Of a stretch of DNA of 64,000 nt, positions 1 through 7,929 are shown piece after piece (within the stretch, counting starts at the first letter, position 1; every line of letters begins with the position of its first letter). Under the pieces are notes generated by a model that saw only the letters and a list, made by a program, of their open reading frames with translations, had not been told where the DNA came from and made no database searches. The DNA is taken from NCBI RefSeq assembly GCF_017873435.1, contig NZ_JAGGKG010000023.1, positions 1-64,000 on the forward strand, written 5' to 3'. Made by a program: the position numbers and the translations under genes. Origin of the DNA: Paenibacillus turicensis (GTDB taxonomy: Bacteria > Bacillota > Bacilli > Paenibacillales > Paenibacillaceae).

Positions 1-55
1 GTATTAGGCACGCCGCCAGCGTTCGTCCTGAGCCAGGATCAAACTCTCCAATAAA
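1..55 (-). rRNA. 16S ribosomal RNA, 5' end only
   Basis: The minus strand carries the universal 16S start (GAGAGTTTGATCCTGGCTCA followed by GACGAACGCTGGCGG). Only about the first 55 nt are inside the window; the gene continues off the left edge. The mature 5' end is placed by similarity to the known Bacilli start and could shift by a few bases. Confidence 0.97.
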
Positions 56-121
56 GTTATTGAAAAGAGCGATAAGCTCATTTTGAATCTGACGATTCTA
101 TTTCATTGATATTGCATTTCA

Positions 122-147
122 TTTGTTCAGTTTTCAAAGAACTTTTT
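122..147 (-). promoter_or_regulatory. rRNA leader boxA-like antitermination region
   Basis: On the minus strand, AAGTTCTTTGAAAACTGAAC lies between the rrn promoters and the 16S 5' end. This sequence is typical of rRNA leaders in Bacillus and relatives and is linked to antitermination and leader processing. Role inferred from position and sequence. Confidence 0.6.
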
Positions 148-163
148 TGTCGAACATTTATAT

Positions 164-192
164 ATGCTATCACTTTCTCATTTCAAAGTCAA
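164..192 (-). promoter_or_regulatory. rrn promoter P2 (sigma-A)
   Basis: TTGACT (187-192) and TAGCAT (164-169) are separated by 17 bp on the minus strand, reading towards 16S. The start point would fall about 100 nt upstream of the mature 16S end. Confidence 0.7.
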
Positions 193-251
193 ACACTTTT
201 TTCAATTCTTTAAAAGCGACTGACATTTTCTTGCTTAAAGCGACATGAAAT

Positions 252-280
252 AATATATCATAATTTATTTTGTTGCGCAA
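252..280 (-). promoter_or_regulatory. rrn promoter P1 (sigma-A)
   Basis: TTGCGC (275-280) and TATATT (252-257) are spaced 17 bp on the minus strand, upstream of P2. A tandem promoter pair is usual for rRNA operons in Bacilli. The -35 is weaker than that of P2. Confidence 0.55.
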
Positions 281-296
281 CTATTTTTATATAATA

Positions 297-330
297 AAAA
301 AGACCATTGAAGTATCTCCAATGATCTTTT
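297..330 (-). terminator. Rho-independent terminator of the first lipoprotein gene
   Basis: The minus-strand hairpin AAAAGATCATTGGA/TTCAATGGTCTTTT ends in a U-run just after the stop codon at 353. It insulates the lipoprotein gene from the rrn promoters. Close relatives of this hairpin follow the third and fourth paralogues. Confidence 0.8.
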
Positions 331-352
331 GCTTAAAGTAATAATTCCACGA

Positions 353-1750
353 CTATTTTTTATCTTTTTGTCCCTTTTTTGCCTCTTCATCCTTAACTGC
401 CTTATCCAGTGCCGCTTGTGCTTCTATTTGTATCGTATTTAGTGCTTCATCTATAGTTTTCTTATTTTCTTCAAGAAGCTTAACTTCACGTTCTAGAATC
501 GGACTGTACTCTCTATAGAATTCTATTGGCATAACATCTCGTAAATTTTCATCTAAATTTATTTTAGGTTGAAGCTTATATAACGGTTCTAACGAAATTC
601 CATTGTAATCTTTAGTAAAGCCTATACGTGAGGACAATCCATTATTAACTGTTTTTGATTTCACTTTTGCAAATTCTTCACCATTTACAAATTTAATAAA
701 ATCCCACGCTGCATCCAAGTTTGGAGAGCCTGCACGAATAGCAAATAAGTCATTTAAAAATGCACCCCTAGTTTTTGTAGGCTCGGATGGATCAACTGGA
801 CCCGCCGCGATACCAATTTCAAATTTCTTATAATCCTTCATGTATGTTTCTGCATCTTTAATATTATTTAACATATAGGTACGGTCTACCGTCATTGCTA
901 CACGTCCCATTAAAAAGGGTTGGCTCGCATAATAATCTTCCATATTCCCACCTTGGAAGCCTTCACCTTCCCTTACATAGATTGCTTTACTCGAAATTGC
1001 ATCTAATGCCTGCTTATAAACATTTTTCCACGAATCTGTATTGATTGTAATTTTTTTTGTTTTCTTATTATAGAAACTAAGACCTTGTGAGCTAGCTATT
1101 GTAGATGCTAAATCACTTATGCTTGTACCATCTTGTGTTCCAAAGCCATAAATTCGTTCCTTTGCCTCTCCATCTGTCGGGAAACGACGTGCCAAATCTA
1201 AAATCTCCTGCCATGTCATTCCGTCATGCGGTGGCTCGACACCATATTTTTTAAATAAATCTGCATTATATAAAATCCCTTCCATACTGAAATTAGGGCT
1301 TAGAGCAAATAACTTCCCTTCTCCCATTTCCTTAATTGATTCCAATATTCCTTCGGAATAGGTTGTCAGATCATATTTATCACGATCAATGAGTGGCTGT
1401 ATTTCTGTTAACTTTCCACCTGCCCCTAGTGTGTTTATATCGCTCGGGTTAAGTAGTAAGACGTCTGGCTGCTCTTCTTCAATAAACTTAGTTAAAGCTT
1501 CATCATAATTGTAATCTTCATTTTCAATTGATTGATATAACTTACTAGTGCTGATAATTTCAACTTCAGTATTTGGATATTTCATACTAAATAAGTCACC
1601 ATATTGTCGATAAAAGGAGCTTTCATCCCAAGACATAATCTTGACTGTTCGTTTCTCCTCATTCTTATTTTGAGCAGGTGAAGTACACCCCGCAATTAGC
1701 AAAATACTTGTCAAAATCATCACAATCTTATGTAGCCTGTTGAAATTCAT
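353..1750 (-). CDS. Extracellular solute-binding lipoprotein, paralogue 1
   Basis: A 465-residue protein of the family 1 (sugar-type) ABC solute-binding class. A charged start and hydrophobic stretch lead to the lipobox LLIAGC with Cys22, so it should be lipid-anchored outside the membrane. A short polar linker precedes a two-lobed binding domain; the tail is Lys/Glu/Gln-rich and probably helical. It is the last of six tandem paralogues. A good GGAGG ribosome site precedes the ATG, and an ECF-type promoter lies just upstream. No permease or ATPase gene is nearby, so the ligand is unknown; a sensory role is possible. Confidence 0.85.
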   Translation of the reverse strand: MNFNRLHKIVMILTSILLIAGCTSPAQNKNEEKRTVKIMSWDESSFYRQYGDLFSMKYPNTEVEIISTSKLYQSIENEDYNYDEALTKFIEEEQPDVLLLNPSDINTLGAGGKLTEIQPLIDRDKYDLTTYSEGILESIKEMGEGKLFALSPNFSMEGILYNADLFKKYGVEPPHDGMTWQEILDLARRFPTDGEAKERIYGFGTQDGTSISDLASTIASSQGLSFYNKKTKKITINTDSWKNVYKQALDAISSKAIYVREGEGFQGGNMEDYYASQPFLMGRVAMTVDRTYMLNNIKDAETYMKDYKKFEIGIAAGPVDPSEPTKTRGAFLNDLFAIRAGSPNLDAAWDFIKFVNGEEFAKVKSKTVNNGLSSRIGFTKDYNGISLEPLYKLQPKINLDENLRDVMPIEFYREYSPILEREVKLLEENKKTIDEALNTIQIEAQAALDKAVKDEEAKKGQKDKK

Positions 1751-1792
1751 TTTCTACCTCCAAAATTTTCAATAATTGTATACTATAATACA

Positions 1793-1819
1793 GACGGACA
1801 ACTAGACACATTTGTTTCA
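1793..1819 (-). promoter_or_regulatory. ECF-sigma-type promoter of lipoprotein paralogue 1
   Basis: TGAAAC (1814-1819), a 17-bp spacer, then CGTC (1793-1796) on the minus strand. This matches the -35 AAC and -10 CGTC pattern of the SigW/SigM/SigX group in Bacillus. The same arrangement recurs upstream of paralogues 2 and 4. Confidence 0.6.
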
Positions 1820-1823
1820 ACTA

Positions 1824-3221
1824 TTATTTTTTATCTTTTTGTGCCTTTTCCGCTTCTTGATCCTTAAATGCCTGATCTAGTGCTGCTTGCGCTTCCGTTT
1901 GTATCGCATTTAACGCTTCAGCCACAGTCTTCTTATTTTCTTCAAGAAGCTTAGTTTCACGTTCTAAAATCATATTATATTTTTCAAAGAATTCTGCTGG
2001 AATGGAGCCACCCAAACTGTCATCTAATTTTATTTTAGGTTGTAGCTTATATAATGGTTCTAAGGCAACTCCATCGTATTCTTTACTAAATCCAAGACGT
2101 GCAGATAATCCATTATCAACTGTTTTCGAGCTTACTTTTGCAAATTCCTCACCATTTACAAATTTTATAAAATCCCATGCTGCATCCACATTTGTAGCAC
2201 CCGAACGAATTGCAAATAATTCATTTAAATGTGCACCTGTAGTTTTTGTCGGCTCCGATGGATCAACTGGTCCTGCTACGATACCAATTTCAAATTCCTT
2301 AAAATCCTTCATATTTTTTGCTGCATCTTTAATGTTACTTAGCATAAAGGTACTGTCTATCGTCATCGCTGCACGCCCCATTAAAAAGGCTTGACTCGCA
2401 TAGTAATCCTCCATATTATCACCCTGGAAGCCATCACCTTCCCTTACATAGATCGCCTTACTTGAAATTGCGTCTAATGACTGCTTATAAACATTTTTCC
2501 ACGAATCTGTATTGATTGTAATTTGTTTGGTTTTGTCATTATAGAAAGTAAGGCCTTGTGAGCTAGCTATTCTAGTTGCTAAATCACTTATGTTAGTACC
2601 ACTTTGTATTCCAAATCCATAAATTCGCTCCTTTGCATCTCCATCTGTAGGGAATTGAGAAGCCAAATCAAAAATCTCTTGCCATGTCATTCCATCATGT
2701 GGTAGTTCCACACCATATTTCTTAAATAAATCAGCATTATATAAAATTCCATTAATTGAGAACTTTGGACTTAGGGCAAAAAGCTTTCCTTCACCCATTT
2801 CCTTAATTGACTCCACTATACCTTGAGAATAGGTTGTCATATCATATTTATCACGATCAATTAGCGGCTGTAGTTCTGTTAGTTTGCCACCTGCTCCTAA
2901 ATTTTTAATATCACTTGGGTTTAGTAGCAAAACGTCTGGCTGCTCTTTTTCAATAAATTTATTTAATGCTTCACTATAATCAAATTCTTCATTGTCATTG
3001 ATCTCATATAATGAACTAGTGCTAACAATTTCAACTTCAGTATTTGGATACTTCGCACTAAATAAGTCGCCATATTGATAATTAAAAGATTTATCGTCCC
3101 AAAACATGATCTTGACCGTGCGTTTCTCCTCACTCTTGTTTTGAGCAGTTGAAGTGCACCCTGCGATTAGCAAAACACAGGTTAAAATCATGACAATCTT
3201 TTGTAGCCTTCTGTAATTCAT
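1824..3221 (-). CDS. Extracellular solute-binding lipoprotein, paralogue 2
   Basis: A 465-residue protein very similar along its whole length to paralogue 1, with lipobox LLIAGC at Cys22, the same KIM.WD start of the mature domain, the GMTWQEI segment and a YASQ.FLMGR.AMT segment conserved across the set. The C-terminal tail is rich in Gln, Ala, Glu and Lys. It has a GGAGG site before the ATG and its own ECF-type promoter, and it ends 73 bp before paralogue 1. The ligand cannot be told from the sequence. It is predicted to be lipid-anchored on the outer face of the membrane. Confidence 0.85.
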   Translation of the reverse strand: MNYRRLQKIVMILTCVLLIAGCTSTAQNKSEEKRTVKIMFWDDKSFNYQYGDLFSAKYPNTEVEIVSTSSLYEINDNEEFDYSEALNKFIEKEQPDVLLLNPSDIKNLGAGGKLTELQPLIDRDKYDMTTYSQGIVESIKEMGEGKLFALSPKFSINGILYNADLFKKYGVELPHDGMTWQEIFDLASQFPTDGDAKERIYGFGIQSGTNISDLATRIASSQGLTFYNDKTKQITINTDSWKNVYKQSLDAISSKAIYVREGDGFQGDNMEDYYASQAFLMGRAAMTIDSTFMLSNIKDAAKNMKDFKEFEIGIVAGPVDPSEPTKTTGAHLNELFAIRSGATNVDAAWDFIKFVNGEEFAKVSSKTVDNGLSARLGFSKEYDGVALEPLYKLQPKIKLDDSLGGSIPAEFFEKYNMILERETKLLEENKKTVAEALNAIQTEAQAALDQAFKDQEAEKAQKDKK

Positions 3222-3263
3222 TTTCTACCTCCAAATTTTTGAAAAATTGTATTACATAATAGA

Positions 3264-3290
3264 CACGATTAACTAGACACTTAAGTTTCA
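3264..3290 (-). promoter_or_regulatory. ECF-sigma-type promoter of lipoprotein paralogue 2
   Basis: TGAAAC (3285-3290), 17-bp spacer, CGTG (3264-3267) followed by TCTATTAT on the minus strand. Spacer and flanks match those of paralogue 1 closely; only the last base of the -10 core differs. Confidence 0.5.
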
Positions 3291-3315
3291 CATCAGTGAA
3301 AGAAGATAGAATTAA

Positions 3316-3350
3316 AAAAAGACCATAGAAAGTATTTTCAATGATCTTTT
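3316..3350 (-). terminator. Terminator of lipoprotein paralogue 3
   Basis: A hairpin with arms AAAAGATCATTGAAAATAC and TTTCTATGGTCTTTTTTT follows paralogue 3 on the minus strand. It is nearly identical to the terminators after paralogues 1 and 4, which points to duplication of gene plus terminator units. Confidence 0.75.
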
Positions 3351-3377
3351 GCCTTAAGACTATAATGGTTACACTTA

Positions 3378-4778
3378 TTATTTTTTATCTTTTTGTGCCT
3401 TCTCCGCTTCCTCGTCCTTAAATGCCTGATCTAGCGCTGCTTGCGCTTCCGTTTGTATCGTATTTAATGCTTCATCAACAGTTTTCTTATTTTCCTCAAG
3501 AAGTTTAATTTCACGTTCTTTAATAGGCTGGTATTTTTTATAAAAACTACTTGGAATCGATGCTAATTCGTTATCATAAACCAATGAAAATTTAGGCTTA
3601 AGCTTATAAAACGCCTCTAATGAAATCCCTTTGTATTCCTTAGTGATGCCTTCACGGGTTGATAAGCCATTGTTAAGCGTCCTTGATTTTATTTTTGCAA
3701 ACTCCTCACCATTTACAAATTTAATAAACTCCCATGCCTCATCCAGATTTGGCGAACCTGCTCTAATCGCAAATAGTTCATTGATATTAGCATTGTTAGT
3801 GGTAGTTGGGTCAGAAGGATCAACAGGTCCTGCCGCAACCCCGATTTCAAAGCTTTTATAATCCTTTACATAAGTTGATGATTGCTTTATATATTCCAAA
3901 ATATTGCTACCACCTACAGTCATCGCCATACGCCCCATTAAAAAGGGCTGACTTGCATAATATTCTTCCATGCTACCACTTTGTGAACTATTTCCGGTAA
4001 CAGTATAAACCGCTTTACTTGCAATCGCATCCGCCGCCATCTTATACACTTTTTTCCATGCGTCTGTATTAAGGGTAATTTTTTTTGTTTTCCCATCATA
4101 AAACTTTAATCCTTGCTCGCTAGCTATCATTGATGCTAATTCGCTTAGGTCATTCCCATATTGTGAACCATAGCCATAAATTCTTTCCTTTTCAGTTCCA
4201 TCTGTTGGAAAACGACGTGCTAATTCTAAAATTTCTTGCCATGTCATCCCATCATGTGGTGGCTCGACAGCGTATTTTTTAAATAGATCTGCATTATATA
4301 TAATTCCATCAATTGTGAACTTAGAGCTTAAAGCAAATAGCTTCCCTTCACCCAATTCCTTAATTGATTCCAATACACCTTGGGAATACGTTGTCATATC
4401 ATATTTATCACGATCAATTAGCGGCTGTAGTTCCGCTAGCTTTCCATCCGCTGCAAGCTTTTCAAATCCTGCTGAGCCTACAAGCAAAACATCTGGCTGC
4501 TCTTTATCTATAAACTTAGCCAATGCTTTATCATAGTCAAATTCCACACCCTCCTCACGTTCATATAATCTATCTGTGCTGACAATCTCAACATCGGTAT
4601 TTGGGAATTTCATACTAAACATATCACCGTATTCCTGATTAAAATTATTTTCATCCCAATACATGATTTTGACTGTTCGTTTCTCCTCTTTCTTATTTTG
4701 AACAGGTGAAGTACACCCTGCGATTAGCAAAATACATGTCAAAATCATCACAATCTTTTGTAGTCTTCTGAAATTCAT
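3378..4778 (-). CDS. Extracellular solute-binding lipoprotein, paralogue 3
   Basis: The open frame extends further upstream, but the start at 4778 (MNFRRLQK) has a GGAGG site 5 bp before it and gives a proper lipoprotein signal with Cys22 in LLIAGC; the product is then 466 residues. It belongs with paralogue 4, sharing the TVTG segment and a TTTNNA stretch. Unlike paralogues 1, 2 and 4, no ECF-type promoter is visible in the short gap upstream, which holds mainly the terminator of paralogue 4. It may depend on read-through or a weak promoter. Ligand unknown. Confidence 0.83.
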   Translation of the reverse strand: MNFRRLQKIVMILTCILLIAGCTSPVQNKKEEKRTVKIMYWDENNFNQEYGDMFSMKFPNTDVEIVSTDRLYEREEGVEFDYDKALAKFIDKEQPDVLLVGSAGFEKLAADGKLAELQPLIDRDKYDMTTYSQGVLESIKELGEGKLFALSSKFTIDGIIYNADLFKKYAVEPPHDGMTWQEILELARRFPTDGTEKERIYGYGSQYGNDLSELASMIASEQGLKFYDGKTKKITLNTDAWKKVYKMAADAIASKAVYTVTGNSSQSGSMEEYYASQPFLMGRMAMTVGGSNILEYIKQSSTYVKDYKSFEIGVAAGPVDPSDPTTTNNANINELFAIRAGSPNLDEAWEFIKFVNGEEFAKIKSRTLNNGLSTREGITKEYKGISLEAFYKLKPKFSLVYDNELASIPSSFYKKYQPIKEREIKLLEENKKTVDEALNTIQTEAQAALDQAFKDEEAEKAQKDKK

Positions 4779-4810
4779 TTTTACCTCCAAAGTTGGATAG
4801 CTGATAGATA

Positions 4811-4844
4811 AAAAGACCATTGAAAGTATTTTCAATGATCTTTT
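4811..4844 (-). terminator. Terminator of lipoprotein paralogue 4
   Basis: The hairpin AAAAGATCATTGAAAATAC/TTTCAATGGTCTTTTT on the minus strand lies between paralogues 4 and 3, ending about 30 bp before the start of paralogue 3. It has a near-perfect stem and a U-run. Confidence 0.8.
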
Positions 4845-4870
4845 GCTTTAAAATGATGATGATACAGTTA

Positions 4871-6277
4871 TTATTTTTTATCTTTTTGTGCTTTCTCTGC
4901 TTCTTGGTCCTTAAAAGCCTGATCTAGTGCTGCTTGCGCTTCCGTTTGTATCGTATTTAATGCTTCATCTACAGTTTTCTTATTTTCCTCAAGAAGTTTG
5001 ATTTCACGTGCCATAATAGGCTGGTACTTTTCATAAAAACTGCTTGGAATTGACGTTAGTTCGTTATCACTATCCAATGCCATTTTAGGCTTAAGTTTAT
5101 AAAACGCTTCTAATGAAATCCCTTTGTATTCCTTGCTGATGCCTTCACGCGTTGGCAAGCCATTGTTAAGTGTCTTTGATTTTATTTTTGCAAATTCCTC
5201 ACCATTTACAAATTTAACAAAATCCCATGCTGCATCCGCATTTGGCGAACCTGCTCGAATCGCAAATAGCTCATTAATATAAGCATTGTTAGTGGTTGTT
5301 GGGTCAGAAGGATCAACAGGACCTGCCGCAACTCCAATTTCAAAGCTTTTATAATCTTTCATATTATCTGCTGCTTGTTTTATATTTTCCAAAATATGGC
5401 TACCACCTACAGTCATCGCCATACGTCCCATTAAAAACGGCTGACTTGCATAATATTCTTCCATGCTACCACCTTGGAAGCCATCCCCAGTGACAGTATA
5501 GATAGCTTTACTTGCTATCGCGTCCGCTGCCATCTTATAAACATTTTTCCATGCGTCGGTATTTAATGTAATTTGTTTTGTTTGTCCATTATAAAACTTA
5601 AGTCCTTGCTCATTAGCTATCGTTGATGCTAGTTCACTTAGGTTATTGTTATATTGTGAACCATAACCATAAATTCTTTCCTTTTCAGTTCCATCTGTTG
5701 GAAAACGGCGTGCCAAATCTAAAATCTCCTGCCATGTCATCCCATCATGAGGCGGTTCTATACTGTACTTTTTAAATAAATCTGCATTATAAATAATTCC
5801 ATTAGATGAAAACTTAGGACTCAAGGCAAATAGCTTCCCATCCCCCATTTCCTTGATGGATTCCAATATACCTTGTGAATACGTTGTCATATCATATTTA
5901 TCACGATCAATCAGTGGTTGTAGCTCAGCTAGCTTTCCATCTGCTACAAGCTTTTTAATTGCGCCTGCATTTACAAGCAAAACGTCTGGCTGCTCTTTAT
6001 CTATAAACTTAGCCAATGCTTTATTATAGTCAAATTCCTCACTTTCATCAGAACGATCATATAAATTGTTCGTGCTGACAATCTCAACCTCTGTATTAGG
6101 GAATTTCATACTAAACAAATCACCGTATTGCTGATAAAAATAACTTTCATCCCAAAACATGATCTTTACTGTTCTTTTCTCCTCATTTTTATTTTGGCCA
6201 GAAGGAGAAGTACACCCTGCAACTAGTAAAATACATGTCAAAATCATCACAATCTTATGTAACCTTTTGAATTTCAT
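4871..6277 (-). CDS. Extracellular solute-binding lipoprotein, paralogue 4
   Basis: A 468-residue family 1 solute-binding lipoprotein, closest in the set to paralogue 3. The signal ends in LLVAGC with Cys22, followed by a Ser/Gln/Asn/Lys linker. The lobes carry the GMTWQEI, YYASQPFLMGR and AAGPVDP segments shared by all six, and the tail ends in KDKK. A GGAGG site sits 6 bp before the ATG. Its own ECF-type promoter is the best match of the set (CGTCTATA). No transport partners are encoded nearby, so a function beyond solute binding cannot be stated. Confidence 0.85.
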   Translation of the reverse strand: MKFKRLHKIVMILTCILLVAGCTSPSGQNKNEEKRTVKIMFWDESYFYQQYGDLFSMKFPNTEVEIVSTNNLYDRSDESEEFDYNKALAKFIDKEQPDVLLVNAGAIKKLVADGKLAELQPLIDRDKYDMTTYSQGILESIKEMGDGKLFALSPKFSSNGIIYNADLFKKYSIEPPHDGMTWQEILDLARRFPTDGTEKERIYGYGSQYNNNLSELASTIANEQGLKFYNGQTKQITLNTDAWKNVYKMAADAIASKAIYTVTGDGFQGGSMEEYYASQPFLMGRMAMTVGGSHILENIKQAADNMKDYKSFEIGVAAGPVDPSDPTTTNNAYINELFAIRAGSPNADAAWDFVKFVNGEEFAKIKSKTLNNGLPTREGISKEYKGISLEAFYKLKPKMALDSDNELTSIPSSFYEKYQPIMAREIKLLEENKKTVDEALNTIQTEAQAALDQAFKDQEAEKAQKDKK

Positions 6278-6321
6278 TTTTGACCTCCAAATATTAGAAA
6301 AATTGTATTACTTAATATATA

Positions 6322-6348
6322 GACGTATAATTACACACTTTGGTTTCA
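6322..6348 (-). promoter_or_regulatory. ECF-sigma-type promoter of lipoprotein paralogue 4
   Basis: TGAAAC (6343-6348), 17-bp spacer, CGTC (6322-6325) extended to CGTCTATA on the minus strand. Paralogue 5 keeps the same CGTCTATA (7872-7879), but its -35 has decayed to TTAATC. Confidence 0.6.
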
Positions 6349-6439
6349 TAAACTTGATAGATGATAGATTCACTCATGTCATAATTGATACTCTTTGCTA
6401 TGCTATTTTTGCGTTTAGGCCCTTGTAATTTTAATGTTT

Positions 6440-7831
6440 TTATTTTGATTTTTTCTGAGCCTCCTGGGCTTTAAAAGCTTGATCTAATGCGTTTTGAGCT
6501 TCATTTTGCACAATATTCAATACTTCTTCCACTGATTTTTTATTCTCTTCCAGAAGCTTCACTTCACCTTGTAAAATTTCACGATAATTTTTATAAAAAT
6601 CATTTGGTATGGAATCATTATCCTCCAATGTTACTCTAGGTTGTAGCTTATAAAACGCCTCTAAAGAAACACCGTTGTATTCTTTGCTAATACCTTCTCG
6701 CGTTGGCAAACCATTGTTTAACGTTTTAGATTTTACTTTTGCAAACTCCTCTCCATTTATAAACTTAATAAAATCCCATGCCGCTTCAATATTTGGCGAG
6801 CCAGCACGAATCCCAAATAACTCTTTTATATAACCGCTATTTGTCTTGGTTGGATCAGCTGGATCAATAGGCCCTGCTGCTATGCCAATTTCAAAGCCTT
6901 TATATTCCTTTACATCACTTGCTGCTTCTTTCATATTACTTAACAAATAACTTCCATCCACGGTCATAGCCACACGCCCCATTAAGAAGGGCTGACTTGC
7001 ATAATACTCCTCCATACTTGAACCTTGAAAGCCTTCTGTGGTATTAGTTGTGTACACCGCCTTACTTGCTACCGCATCCACTGCCATCTTATAAATATTT
7101 TTCCAAGAATCAGTGTTCATAGTAATCTTTTTTGTTTTTCCATTATAATAGCTAAGGCCTTGAGCATCTGCTATATCTGTAGCTAATTGATCCAGGCTTG
7201 TCCCACTATTCGATCCGTAACCATAGATTCGCTCCTTTTCAGTTCCATCTGTAGGGAAGCGCTGAGCGGTATCTAAAATTTCTTGCCATGTCATTCCATC
7301 ATGTGGTGGTTCTACACCGTATTTTTTAAATAAATCAGCATTGTAAAAAATCGCATTAACATCAAACTTAGGACTTAACGCATACAGCTTACCTTCTCCC
7401 ATTTCCTTAATGGAGTTCAATACTCCCTGAGAATAGGTCGTCATATCATACTTGTCACGGTCAATGAGTGGCTGTAGCTCAACTAAATTCCCCTCTGCTG
7501 CAATTTTGCTAATGTAATCTGGGTTTACTAGCAAAACATCTGGTTGCTCTTTTTCTATATATTTTAAATATGCTTTTTGATAGTCATATTGTTCCCCATC
7601 AACAGACTCATTGCTTATTTTGGTAGTACTCACAACCTCAACATCAATATTAGGATATTTCATACTAAATAAATCACCGTATTGCTGATAAAAATAGTTT
7701 TCGTCAAAGTACATTACTTTGAGGTTTTGTTTCTCCTCATTTTTATTTTGACCAGATGGAGAAGTACATCCTGCAACTAGTAAAACAACTACCAACATGA
7801 AGACAATCGTATTTAATCCTCTGATTTTCAT
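6440..7831 (-). CDS. Extracellular solute-binding lipoprotein, paralogue 5
   Basis: A 463-residue lipoprotein with lipobox LLVAGC at Cys22 and the same domain layout as its neighbours, but more diverged, and ending QKKSK instead of the KDKK shared by the other five. GGAGG precedes the ATG at good spacing. No clear terminator follows, so read-through into paralogue 4 is possible. The promoter region keeps a CGTCTATA element but lacks a good TGAAAC. Predicted extracellular and lipid-anchored; ligand unknown. Confidence 0.84.
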   Translation of the reverse strand: MKIRGLNTIVFMLVVVLLVAGCTSPSGQNKNEEKQNLKVMYFDENYFYQQYGDLFSMKYPNIDVEVVSTTKISNESVDGEQYDYQKAYLKYIEKEQPDVLLVNPDYISKIAAEGNLVELQPLIDRDKYDMTTYSQGVLNSIKEMGEGKLYALSPKFDVNAIFYNADLFKKYGVEPPHDGMTWQEILDTAQRFPTDGTEKERIYGYGSNSGTSLDQLATDIADAQGLSYYNGKTKKITMNTDSWKNIYKMAVDAVASKAVYTTNTTEGFQGSSMEEYYASQPFLMGRVAMTVDGSYLLSNMKEAASDVKEYKGFEIGIAAGPIDPADPTKTNSGYIKELFGIRAGSPNIEAAWDFIKFINGEEFAKVKSKTLNNGLPTREGISKEYNGVSLEAFYKLQPRVTLEDNDSIPNDFYKNYREILQGEVKLLEENKKSVEEVLNIVQNEAQNALDQAFKAQEAQKKSK

Positions 7832-7929
7832 TTCCTACCTCCAAATATTTTGGAAAAATTTAACTACATAGTATAGACGGGAAACGATTTATTTTAGATT
7901 AATAAAATTGTTAGTTGGTTAGTTGATAT

